64,000 nucleotides of DNA. Source: Archivesica marissinica. Lineage: Eukaryota > Mollusca > Bivalvia > Venerida > Vesicomyidae. The notes under the pieces are model-generated. The model made no database searches and had not been told where the DNA came from. It saw only the letters and a program-made list of their open reading frames with translations. The translations under genes and the position numbers were made by a program. The DNA lies in NCBI GenBank assembly GCA_014843695.1, contig CM026401.1, forward strand, positions 31,286,067 through 31,350,066, written 5' to 3'. Numbering within the stretch: the stretch's first letter is position 1; each line of letters starts with the position of its first letter. Positions 25,995-36,456 of this stretch are shown here, piece after piece.

Positions 25995-26252
25995 TGTTTT
26001 ACGTTTATTTATCGTCGCTACCGGTTGTCCATATGAGCGACGCCCCTGAAGAGATTAGTTATTTTAGATTTTGGAGGATAGTGCATGATACAGACAGAGA
26101 CCCATTCCAGAATCTCCTCTGGTTCTTGTACGTGCACGGTGTAAAGCACCGACACGAGACCTCGGTTTAACGTCCCATCTGAAAAACTGTTAATTTTATT
26201 AGGGTCAGACGGGGGATCGAACCTGCGATCCATGGATTACCAGTCCAGCTCA
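25995..26252 (-). mobile_element. SINE family 1 (tRNA-Thr-derived)
   Basis: This is the reverse complement of the 20728 copy: tail TACGTTTATTTATCGTCGCT, GAGCGACGCCCCTGAAGAG, CCATTCCAGA, TCGGTTTAACGTCCCATCTG, box B GGATCGAACC and the anticodon arm GGATTACCAGTCCAGC. The tRNA head stops at the anticodon arm, as in the chimera at 21765. Confidence 0.85.
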
Positions 26253-26766
26253 TTTTGATATGATTACATGTCTTAAGTAAAATAAAAACATTATATTTAT
26301 TTGTTTGTCAGTTGTAATCGATTGATGATTGGTAATAATGCTTGTTTTAATTGAATGTGTGAATAACATTAGCACATTTACCTGTTTGAAGTGGCCTACT
26401 ATATATATATAATGAAATCACAATCAATACTTATTGTTGATAGCAAATTTTATAATTGTATACAATTATGATTAAATAAAAGTGTTGTTGTTGTTGTTGT
26501 TGTTATATTCATTATCCCCATTATGTATTTAGGATTTCGATAATTATGTAAATTAATCAAATGTTAATGCAATTACTTGTGAATATGGGAGCGTGTTTTT
26601 CCATTATCTTTTAAAAGGTGTGACCGATGTTTTTCTCTTCATTTAAATATTGTTTCTGAGTTAAGGTAAGAAACTTATATATAAATCACAAATATTGATT
26701 TCGTACATTACTGTTTTCGGACATAATTACTATGCGTGCACCTTGAGATATTGTTAATTCCAGTGC
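26253..26766. other. AT-rich intergenic sequence with (GTT)n
   Basis: No gene is seen. A (GTT)n microsatellite of about 8 units lies at 26482-26505. Confidence 0.6.
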
Positions 26767-26775
26767 TATTTAATT

Positions 26776-28162
26776 CACAGTGGCTGCGTAACCGGCACCG
26801 GCTATATAGACACAAATCTAGGTAGCCGGTGTCGGTTATATAGCTTGTAGGCGAGAGTTGTGGTGAGAAGTTCTTGGTCAGGTATAACAAATAGGAGTGA
26901 TAATAAGATTATAATTTGCAGGATAACCCCCTCACCACCCTCACCCCGGTAATTAATGACCAGCCCCAAATGGTTAAATGTTACTGATAACTGTTTTGGT
27001 GGGTACCACATTATCATTTACCTTTGTTATATGCTTCAGGTAGTATTTTGTGGGGTCTTAATCAACCCCAAGTTGCACATGGATCAGTCCAGCAGCTGTA
27101 CACCAACTTCATCACTCCATATGCCATGGAGAAACTACAGAGTCAGATTGACAATGTTGGTGAAGTCAAGCTACATACCAGGGATGAGAACAGGACTGTT
27201 GTTGAATCGCCAGAAGGACAACTTACAGTATCACCAACAGCATGCGAGTGTACCTTCTATAAGTCCATGAAGTTGCTATGCAAACATATTCTGTTTGTGC
27301 GCAGTCAGAAAGACATGGATCTCTTCTCTGAGGACCTGGTAAAGGAACGTTGGACAAGACAGTACTATAGAAGATGTCACCGTGTGTTCATGCAAAGACC
27401 ATTATCAACAATAACTGTCACTCCCGCAACCCCCACATGTACATACCACTCCTAGAAGAGCAGTAATGTCACAGCATGAGACGTTTAGGCAGGCCTCAGC
27501 TATTGCCCAGCAGTTAGCAACCATAACTTCTGAAGGTAAGCAATTTTGTAAATCATTTTATACATATTTACTATTTTTTTTATTTAGTAAATATTACAAC
27601 GCATGTGATGACAATTTGGAGAAAAGAGTAATATGGAAAAAATGTTGGTGAAAACGGTATGACAAACATATTTCACATAAACCATTTACAAATTACATAA
27701 TTATGTTATCACTGTTATATTATATAACTAACCACTATTATTCTTTGTGTATTTCCAAGAGGCATGTCTGATTACAGACAGAAGCTGAAGGTGCTAACAG
27801 AGATGTGTACATTGTGGGAGAATGGTAAACAAGCAGCAGTTGGAGAACTTGTACAGACTGTGGAGGCGGATAACCAGGGTAATGGGAGTACTTCTGAGGC
27901 CTTTGTTGCAGAATTGGAAACTGAATACACAACTGTCGCTCCAGCTTCTGCTCTGCCAATATATTTTAGAACTTAATTAAATACCGGGGGTGGGGGTGGT
28001 GAGGGGGTTACACTGGATCCTGCAACCTTATTATCACCCGGTCTCATATTTGCTATACCTGCCCAAGAACTTCTCACCACAACTCTGCCGGTTATATAGC
28101 TTGTAGGCTGCGTAGACTAGATTTTTGTCTATATAGCCGGTGCCGGTTAAGCAGCCACTTTG
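26776..28162. mobile_element. Mutator-like (MULE) deletion derivative with 9-bp target duplication
   Basis: Directly repeated TATTTAATT flanks the element (26767-26775 and 28163-28171). A 9-bp duplication is typical of Mutator-like transposons. The ends CACAGTGGCTGC and GCAGCCACTTTG are inverted. The inverted similarity extends roughly 180 bp inward on each side (AACCGGCACCGGCTATATAG, GAGTTGTGGTGAGAAGTTCT, CCCCCTCACCACCC). The interior holds only the C-terminal part of a MULE transposase (separate entry), so the core was deleted and the element could move only with help in trans. Confidence 0.88.
27040..27976 (+). pseudogene. MULE transposase C-terminus with SWIM zinc finger
   Basis: The frame at about 27040-27455 carries the SWIM pattern CEC...CKH (ACECTFYKSMKLLCKHILF) and then ERWTRQYYRRCHRVF, as in the C-terminal part of animal MULE transposases. 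SWIM zinc fingers bind DNA or protein. The frame stops at 27453-27455 and then continues in another register (MSQHETFRQASAIAQQLA) to a donor at about 27535. A second exon from about 27762 rejoins in phase (S-E-G-M-S-D-Y) and ends at TAA 27974-27976. The catalytic DDE part and the N-terminus are missing. The frameshift and the missing core indicate a non-functional remnant inside the TIR element. Confidence 0.8.
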
Positions 28163-28720
28163 TATTTAATTAAGTGTCTTGGATTCTGTTTTTTTTAGTT
28201 TGTTTTGTGATTGTGTCCTATATTCTTTTGAATATTAATTGTGTATGTGTGTTATTGATTTGTGATTATGATGGATAACTGTGTCTTTTGTGATGAGGCA
28301 GTGCGCCCTCGGCAGCAGGCTCTTTCTTGCGATCGGTGTGATAAGTGGCAACATCGCATGTGCAACACGGGTAAGTGTGTATTTCATGTAAATATATAAT
28401 TATATGTATACTATGATTTATAATTCAATCGACAAAAGAACTGCTAATGATATTAAACTTTGTATTCTGACATAATAGGGTCCATATGATACGCAGGAAC
28501 ATAGGAAGAACAATATATGCGGTGTAATGACAATAAACATATTAGAAATGCGAAACGCCAGACTTACATTATAGCTAGACATGTTTTTGATCGTGAGTTA
28601 AACAGGGCGGAGCGTTCCTACAGGCAATCTCTTGCCACAGAAATTGAAGACATGTCCACGAATAACCCGAACGATTTTTGGGAGAAAATTAAAAATCTGG
28701 GCCCAAGGAGTAACAATAGT

Positions 28721-30112
28721 ATACCTATAGAGGTGGTTGATAGTTCGGGGAATAGTTCTAATAACGAGAATATAGTAGTGAACCTATAGAGGTGGTTGAT
28801 AGTTCGGGGAATAGTTCTAATAAACGAGAATATAGTGTTAGAGCGATGGCATCAGGATTGCATGTATAGTGAACCTATAGAGGTGGTTGATAGTTCGGGG
28901 AATATTTCTAATAAACGAGAATATAGTGTTAGAGCGATGGCATCAGGATTGCATGTATAGTGAACCTATAGAGGTGGTTGATAGTTCGGGGAATAGTTCT
29001 AATAACGAGAATATAGTGTTAGAGCGATGGCATCAGGATTGCATGTATAGTGAACCTATAGAGGTGGTTGATAGTTCGGGGAATAGTTCTAATAAACGAG
29101 AATATAGTGTTAGAGCGATGGCATCAGGATTGCATGTATAGTGAACCTATAGAGGTGGTTGATAGTTCGGGGAATAGTTCTAATAACGAGAATATAGTGT
29201 TAGAGCGATGGCATCAGGATTGCATGTATAGTGAACCTATAGAGGTGGTTGATAGTTCGGGAATAGTTCTAATAAACGAGAATATAGTGTTAGAGCGATG
29301 GCATCAGGATTGCATGTATAGTGAACCTATAGAGGTGGTTGATAGTTCGGGGAATAGTTCTAATAACGAGAATATAGTGTTAGAGCGATGGCATCAGGAT
29401 TGCATGTATAGTGAACCTATAGAGGTGGTTGATAGTTCGGGGAATAGTTCTAATAACGAGAATATAGTGTTAGAGCGATGGCATCAGGATTGCATGTATA
29501 GTGAACCTATAGAGGTGGTTGATAGTTCGGGGAATAGTTCTAATAACGAGAATATAGTGTTAGAGCGATGGCATCAGGATTGCATGTATAGTGAACCTAT
29601 AGAGGTGGTTGATAGTTCGGGGAATAGTTCTAATAAACGAGAATATAGTGTTAGAGCGATGGCATCAGGATTGCATGTATAGTGAACCTATAGAGGTGGT
29701 TGATAGTTCGGGGAATAGTTCTAATAAACGAGAATATAGTGTTAGAGCGATGGCATCAGGATTGCATGTATAGTGAACCTATAGAGGTGGTTGATAGTTC
29801 GGGGAATAGTTCTAATACACGAGAATATAGTGTTAGAGCGATGGCATCAGGAATGCATGTATAGTGAACCTATATAGGTGGTTGATAGTTCGGGGAATAG
29901 TTCTAATAAACGAGAATATAGTGTTAGAGCGATGGCATCAGGATTGCATGTATAGTGAACCTATAGAGGTGGTTGATAGTTCGGGGAATAGTTCTAATAA
30001 ACGAGAATATAGTGTTAGAGCGATGGCATCAGGATTGCATGTATAGTGAACCTATAGAGGTGGTTGATAGTTCGGGGAATAGTTCTAATAACGAGAATAT
30101 AGTGTTAGTTAA
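28721..30112. repeat. 90/91-bp minisatellite made of LINE coding sequence, about 16 copies
   Basis: Each unit runs from CCTATAGAGGTGGTTGATAG through ATGGCATCAGGATTGCATG to TATAGTGAA. Units are 90 bp, or 91 bp when an extra A is present (TAATAAACG versus TAATAACG). Runs of 90-bp units stay in frame, which explains the 204-aa open frame at 29068-29682. The 91-bp units break it. The first copy is truncated at 28776-28785. Confidence 0.95.
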
Positions 30113-30478
30113 TATAGATCTTGTCCGTCCGTCGGTGCACCCGTCCGTATTTTGTGTTACGGGTAACTCAACCCGTTAGTTCTATTAAAACCTCACTGTG
30201 ATATTTTATACAAGACTGATGTATGGTCCTAGACTCTGCAGAGAAGAGACGAAGTGGAACATCTATGTCCCGTGGCCACATTTCTAGTTTTGATATAACT
30301 ACTATAATCGACTATTTTTGTTTGTCAGAGAAATAATGTTGTATGTGTTTTATAATGTGATATGTTTCTAGTATTATATTTGTAAGTGACTTATAGGCCC
30401 ATTGGGCCGAGTGTATTTAATTGTATAATTTATATGTAAATATTGTCTGATATGTACACAGGTCACTATAATAAACAA

Positions 30479-30583
<105 letters not shown>

Positions 30584-30635
30584 TATTGAACTGATAACGT
30601 ATGTGTATGTCGTATTATATAATGTACGTATAGTA

Positions 30636-30781
30636 ATTAATATTATCCGTGAAATCAGCCGCAAATTATGGATAAGTAAAACAAAAACAGTATACAACTA
30701 TTAATACACGTCTATTCTATTAGAATTTGACATCCCTTACCACGTGCATAAATTGCGGCTGATTTCACGGATAACATTAAT
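30636..30781. mobile_element. 146-bp MITE with about 28-35-bp inverted ends
   Basis: TTATCCGTGAAATCAGCCGC at the left is matched in reverse by GCGGCTGATTTCACGGATAA at the right. The pairing extends outward through ATTAAT and inward through TTATG. The interior is only about 80 bp and non-coding. It lies in intron 1 of the broken MULE gene. Confidence 0.85.
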
Positions 30782-31658
30782 GATAATAAATGTTTATATA
30801 CATATATTAACATATATGTATGACATACCAATACTTCCTACAAAATAAAATATCACCACGGGTTACTATTATATATATACATACTACAGGCATATCAAGA
30901 GATGACAATGTCTAGCGACGAAGGGAGAGATGGAGATTCTCTTCACGTGTTACACGTGTAAGGAAGACATCAACGTCGCCGCGGAAATTGAGACCCATTC
31001 AACAATGATAGAGTTGCCGACAGGAGTCACTTTCAACCTGGACTTCAGCATGGGAAGTTCGTCTCACACAACGACCGTTGACAACAGTGACATCAACGAC
31101 ATATCTGATATCATGGACACCACACACACAACTAACCCATACAATGATGTCACCATCATAGCAGGCAGGTTGATAGACGACACCATCATAGACGACACCA
31201 ATTTCGACGTTACTCGCGACGGCCCTACAGATGTGACCGTAGTGACAGACAGGTTGATAGACGATGCAGCTCTCACCAACACCATCGTAGAAGATGCCGG
31301 TGAGGTGACATATGATGTCATTATTGAAGGCAGTATTCGTAAGAAGGAGAAACTGATGTATTCACACGGCTTCTCATACTGTGTCAAGGTAATAAATAAA
31401 AATATATATACAGTAAAAACCATCCCAACGGAAATGAGGTAGCAACAGCTTAGGTCATATACGGAAGGACACTCGGATAGAAATGTCATAAATGTGTGAA
31501 CGTTTATTTCATTGATTTGAAACATTTATGACACGTATTGCAATTTAAAAGGGTTGTACCTCGGTATTTTATTTTGCAGAAGTGGTTCATTTTATAATGC
31601 AAAAATCTAATCGCTGAACAAGGTACAAAGGCTTATATTGAAATGCTAGTAACTATCG

Positions 31659-31870
31659 TGGCGTCCGTGGTCCAGTGGTAGAGCGTCGGATTTGGAATCG
31701 AACGGTCCCGGGTTCGATACTCGGTCAGGCCACGTGTGTAGTGTCATTGAGCAAGGCACCTGACACACATTGCTTAGTACTGGTTAACCACTTAGGTCGG
31801 CTAAGTCTGCCCAGGAAAACATGTCTAGGTCCCCGCAAGGAGTTTGACATTAATGGAACATACATACATT
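31659..31870 (+). mobile_element. tRNA-Pro-derived SINE, family 2 (full)
   Basis: Box A is GTGGTCCAGTGGTAGAGCG, the anticodon loop is TTTGGAA and box B is GGTTCGATAC. The core is AGTACTGGTTAACCACTTAG followed by GTCTGCCCAGGAAAACATG, with tail ACATACATACA. It interrupts the FLYWCH region of the MULE pseudogene. The anticodon stem is damaged (TCGAACGG) and the 3' end runs into SINE body, so this is not a tRNA gene. Confidence 0.88.
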
Positions 31871-33216
31871 TAAAAGATACTAATTGGTACATTTCTAATA
31901 CAGAGGAAGTCTGCGAGGTCAGTCCAATGGAGATGTTCCCTTCGGCACAAGCAACTACAATGCTACTTGAGTGTGACTCAGCGCGGATATGTTTTCACAG
32001 CAGGTTCAGTGCCACACTGTCACGAGGCAGATCCAATTATAAAGAAGAGAGTGACCATTAAGAGAGACGTGAATAAATCAATTATATTAAATTGTTTTAG
32101 TGACAATACATTACATAGATTTCAATCATATTTATTTCGTAGTCTCAACTATGGACATATAATAAACACCACATTTAAATATTACAATATGAAACAGTAC
32201 ATACCAGTCATTCAATATTTAAAAAATACATTTGGCATTACAGATCAGACGAGATGCAGTCATTGATATCCACCGGCCATCTGGTCGGATGGTTGACGAC
32301 AAGATGTTGGAGACTTTCTCCCGAGGAAAATTCAACCTGCCAATTCTATCTGCGCTAGTTCGGCATGCTAACAGGTATAGGCAACACATTCGTCCGGAGG
32401 AACCCAAGTCACTGGACTTTGCGGTAAACATTTAACAATAGTATAATATATCAATATATAGATATCACGAGCTATTAGGCAAGTCCAGGTAAGTCTGTAC
32501 CCATTATCAGTTCAGTGTGATTAGAACCTTCATCGGCGACGGACACGTGATCCGTAGTATAGATGCACTGAGACGACAACCTTAGGTGTTACGAGCTATA
32601 TGACAAGTCCAGGTAAGTCTGTGACCATTATAATTTGGAGGAGGCACCGCAAACAACTGTGTATTTATTATTTTAGGTTGACACAAAATAGATGAGTTTT
32701 TGATTGGAGATGTTAGAGTAGACGACCAAAGACATCTTCTGTTCGCCACACACCAACAATTATTACTACTTCAAGAGGCAAAACGATGGTATATGGATGG
32801 TACGTTCAAGATTGTCGGCAAGCCATTTATTCAACTGTTTAGCGTACATGCCTTTCTATGAAAAGACGACACAATGAAGCAAGTGCCGTTGGTGTTTGTA
32901 TTGATGTCGAAGCAACGCAAACAGGACTATGTGGCAGTAAGTATCAAAATTAGAAAACAACAAGAGTAATTACTTATAAGTTGCTAAAGTTTGTTTCGAA
33001 ATCTTTCATATATATGAGATGTCGATTATCATAAAATTATCATTAAATATCATAACCATATTACGGCAAACACATTATGTATATATTATATTTAGTCTCG
33101 ACGTAATTATAACGTTGTTTATACCCAGAATATGTGCTTACAGGTACTAGAGAAGATACTGGAGAAGCTAGACGAGGCGCCCATGGTAGAGGGTTTTTTT
33201 TATGGAATTTGAGGCG

Positions 33217-33343
33217 GGTGAGTTGAATTTGTATATAAATGATACTGAACCATCTGATTTACGATAGATAATTTGTGTGCTCTATTATGCAAACAATGAA
33301 AAATGGTGGCCTTTTTTTGTTGTATTTTTTATGTAGTTGTGAT
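33217..33343. other. AT-rich sequence after the MULE relic
   Basis: No gene or repeat is seen. It is probably former intron sequence of the truncated MULE gene. Confidence 0.4.
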
Positions 33344-33467
33344 CACAGGCACCAGACACAATTTTTTTTTTTATTTTTGGCCTATGGTCATATAGTAAGT
33401 AATATATATTACTTACTATATGACCATAGGCCAAAAATAAAAAAAAAATTTGTGTCTGGTGCCTGTG
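33344..33467. mobile_element. 124-bp near-perfect hairpin
   Basis: CACAGGCACCAGACACAA, an A/T run, GGCCTATGGTCATATAGTAA and GTAATA are mirrored exactly on the other side of a centre near 33406, ending GGTGCCTGTG. The arms are about 60 bp with almost no loop. The only visible difference is the length of the T and A runs. It is either a young fold-back element or a copying or assembly artefact. Confidence 0.85.
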
Positions 33468-33559
33468 GTTGTGATATGGTGAATCTAGTTGTGTGATGGT
33501 GAATCAATTTTCTACTTAATAGTGTCGCGAACGTGTCTACTGTTTGGACGTGTGTTTGT

Positions 33560-33760
33560 GTGTTTTACGTCTATTTATCGTCGCTACCGGTTGCCCATAT
33601 GAGCGACGCCCCTGAAGAGATTAGTCACTTTAGATTGTTGGAGGATAGTTCAATGATACAGACAGAGACCCATTCCAGAGTCTGCTCTGGTTCGTTTACC
33701 TTTTCTTTTGAGACCTCGGTTTAAAGTCCCATCCTGAAAGACTGTTAATTTTACTAGTCC
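33560..33760 (-). mobile_element. SINE family 1, head truncated
   Basis: Reverse-strand copy of the 20728 SINE: TTTATCGTCGCTACCGGTTG, GAGCGACGCCCCTGAAGAG, CCCATTCCAGAGTC, GACCTCGGTTTAAAG, AGACTGTTAATTTTACTAG. The tRNA-like head is missing. It abuts the LINE at 33857. Confidence 0.8.
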
Positions 33761-33856
33761 CACCTACTGTATGAGAAACATCTAGGTATATTTTGAGCAA
33801 TGCCAATGATACCCAATCTATGCGCACAAGAATATCTATTCAATAATGCATTTCTG

Positions 33857-35930
33857 TCATCTGGGTCTCACTAGTGTCTGGTAAGCCATGGACTTAAAAG
33901 ATTCGGATTTGACCTGGAGGTTTCTACGTAGAAATCCTAATGTTTGGTTTGCTTTCTTAGTTGACCTTTTTATGTGAGTGTCCCACAACAGATTATTTGA
34001 GATATCCACGCCAAGGTATTTGGCTGAGGTGACCGACTCATGTAGGACTCCGTGGAGTTTATATTGACTGGGAATAGGATGTTTCCTTCTGGTGACGTGG
34101 ACAACTTGACATTTGGAGGAGTTAAATTCCATGTCCCACTCCAACTCCCACTCTTCTAATCTCTTAAGAACGTTTTGGAGTGTGACCGATTCATTTGCAG
34201 ATGTCAGTAATAGATAGACTGCAGTATCATCTGCAAATATACAGACTTTGGAGCTGATGTTTTGTGGGAGGTCATGTATATAGGCTAGGAAAAGCAGAGG
34301 TCCAAGTACGGATCCCTGTGGGACTCCAGAGGACACCGGAATGGCCTCTGAACTAATACCATTAAGGACAACTGACTGGAGTCTATTATCTAGAAAACTC
34401 TTAATCCACCTTAATGTTTGACCTCTGACTCCATAGTCATGCATTTTTAGTAGTATTTTCTCGTGATTGACCTCATCGAAAGCCTTATTGAAGTCTAATA
34501 GGATGATATATACCTGATGCTTATTGTAGACAGAGGTAACCAAGTCATTGACTAGCATTACTATTTGGGTCACGCATGACCGTTTTTCTCTAAAACAATG
34601 CTACAAATGGTACAGAATACTGTGGTTAGTGAAGTGTTTTACTATCGAGGAGGAAACTATATTTTCTAGAACCTTGCATAGAACACATGTCAGTGAGATA
34701 GGCCTATAGTTGGCGGGGTTTGACTTGTCCCCTTTTTTGTAAATGGAGCAACATTTGCTGACTTCCACTGGGCCGGCAGTGATCCTTCGTTGAGGGATTT
34801 TTGGAATACGACTTCAAGGATAGGTGAGAGTTCTTTAGACAGGGTTTTAAGTATGATTGGCTTAATTTGGTCAGGACCACTAGCCTTATGGGGTTCAGGT
34901 TATTGAGAAGTTTCTCTATGCCATTTGAACGTACTGTTATCTAATTCATGTTTGGCGTGGATTGACCATTCATGTCCATTTGTGTCCTGAATTTTCATTT
35001 TACAAATGGAGGTAAGTCTTAGTGGGGATTTGGAGCTGAAGACAGACTGAAACTGTTTGTTCAGTGCTGTGGTTTTAGCAGCATCTTCATGATGACATTT
35101 GTTTTCACATGCTTTAGGGGTGGCATTGATTTGGAGTCTTGCTTGGAATGCTTATGGATGTAATAACGTTTCTTGGTGTTTGGTCTGTAAGGATGGGAGG
35201 CATCAGCACTGTTTGAGTTTTAGGATGTTTTCCAGATATTGGTGATAAGCCTCTTTGACCTTTTCCCGCACTAAATGTTTGAGATCCAAGAATTTCTTGC
35301 GATTTGAAGGCGTACTTGACTTCCTAGTATTTTCAAAGGCCCTATTTCGCCTTCTAATCATTCGCTTAACACTCTGATTGACCCAGGGTAGGTGATCTCT
35401 TATCGATGATTGTTTGGGTGGAATCCATTTATCTGTAAGGGTGTTTAGAGCATGCGAAAGGTGTTCCCATAACTCTTCAGTATTTAGTGCGGAATATTTA
35501 CATTCGGTGATCATAGCCTGGTGATGGTCACATAGTGACTGTCTAATGGCCTGCAAGTTTGCTTTCTTATAGAGTGGAATCCTGCGACGCTTTTGATAAC
35601 GTATGCTTGCGGATGTGTTGACTTTTATTTCGACTACATTATGATCATTGATGCCGGGTAGAATATTAACCTGATTTACTAAAGTGGGGTTAGTTGTAAG
35701 GAATAAATCCAGGATATTGTTTTCACGGATGGGGATGTTAACCAGTTGGGTGAGGTTTGTATCATTAAACGTTTCAATGACCTGCCTATAGAATGATGGG
35801 TGTTTGCAGTAGTGCCCCAGTCCATCTTTGGGAGGTTTAGGTCCCCAGTCACCCAGATGTTGGAGAAACATTTATTTACCTTTTCAATAGACTTACAGAA
35901 TTGATTGAAACTGTCTATATCAAGCTTGTG
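33857..35930 (-). pseudogene. Non-LTR retrotransposon (APE endonuclease + reverse transcriptase), decayed
   Basis: Read on the minus strand. First comes the C-terminal part of an apurinic-type endonuclease (VTGDLNLPKMDW near 35840, NILDLFLTTNP, GINDHNVVEIKV). A basic linker follows (WVNQSVKRMIRRRNRAF, FLDLKHLVREKVKEAY). The reverse transcriptase comes next: ISLTCVLCKVLENIV near 34680, LLDFNKAFDEVNH, GVPQGSVLGPLLFLAYIHDL, the catalytic FADDTAVYL, FNSSKCQVV, KYLGVDIS. Frame changes near 35820 and between 35200 and 34575 break it. The 5' half of the endonuclease is absent, and the sequence stops just after YQTLVRPR, before the end of the thumb region. The motifs fit the jockey/CR1-like group. 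It is not functional. Confidence 0.88.
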
Positions 35931-36057
35931 GGGTTAAGAATCTTAACCTAGTAAATCAATGACTTAATTGGTACTAATATAATTCTAATATAATCCTTTA
36001 TCATTCATGTATCTAAATAGTGTGTAAAATGTTTGAAATAAACTACAACAAGATTGG
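35931..36057. other. AT-rich intergenic sequence
   Basis: Nothing recognisable lies between the truncated LINE and the SINE at 36058. Confidence 0.4.
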
Positions 36058-36318
36058 TCCGCCTCCGTGGTCGAGTGGTTAAGGTCGCTGACTTGTATAC
36101 CACTGTAACCTATCATCACTGATGGTCACGGGTTCGAGCCCCGCTCAGACCGTGTCTCATTTATATGAAAAAGTTGGCAGTTTCTTACGGAGGTTGGTGC
36201 ACCCAAGTACTGGTTAACCGCTGGAGCCTGCCCAGGAAAGGTGTTGTTAAGTAAACTGCCCGCCGGCGATATAGCCCAAAATGGTGCTGATGCAGGCGTA
36301 AAACCCGAAATATAACAT
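36058..36318 (+). mobile_element. tRNA-derived SINE, family 3 (full)
   Basis: The head has box A GTGGTCGAGTGGTTAAGG, a long variable part and box B CGGGTTCGAGCCCC. It is followed by TCATTTATATGAAAAAGTTG, GTTTCTTACGGAGGTTGG, the core AGTACTGGTTAACCGCTGG, CTGCCCAGGAAAGG, GCCCAAAATGGTGCTGATG and GCGTAAAACCCG. The long variable part suggests a class II (Ser/Leu-like) tRNA ancestor, but this is unsure. It ends about 130 bp before the DDOST start codon. Confidence 0.88.
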
Positions 36319-36349
36319 ATAACATAATATAACAACAAGATTGAATAAG

Positions 36350-36398
36350 CTCTTTCCGCAGAGGATAGCTCTTTCCGCGGAAAGAGACTCTTTCCGCA
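36350..36398 (+). promoter_or_regulatory. DDOST proximal promoter: three CTCTTTCCGC at 19-bp spacing
   Basis: CTCTTTCCGC starts at 36350, 36369 and 36388, exactly 19 bp apart. The middle copy is half of a perfect 18-bp palindrome, CTCTTTCCGCGGAAAGAG (36369-36386). The TTCCG/CGGAA core resembles an ETS-family site. The CT-rich run could also serve as a pyrimidine initiator. It lies 52-100 bp upstream of the start codon, where core promoter or 5' UTR is expected. The function is inferred. Confidence 0.5.
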
Positions 36399-36444
36399 TT
36401 TCAGTCATAACCATTACACAGGGTCCAGTCTACATGCTGAGGTG

Positions 36445-36456
36445 GCAAGATGGCAG
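36445..36456 (+). promoter_or_regulatory. YY1-like site and start context of DDOST
   Basis: GGCAAGATGGCA overlaps the start codon. CAAGATGGC is the known YY1 consensus found at the start of many housekeeping genes. The A at -3 and the G at +4 give a strong translation start context, which supports 36450 as the start. Confidence 0.5.

Noticed and set aside
29068..29682. 204-codon frame with EPIEVVDSSGNSSNNENIVLE-type repeats as a real protein
   Set aside because: It is the 90-bp LINE-derived array. Neighbouring 91-bp units shift the frame and the flanks are not coding.
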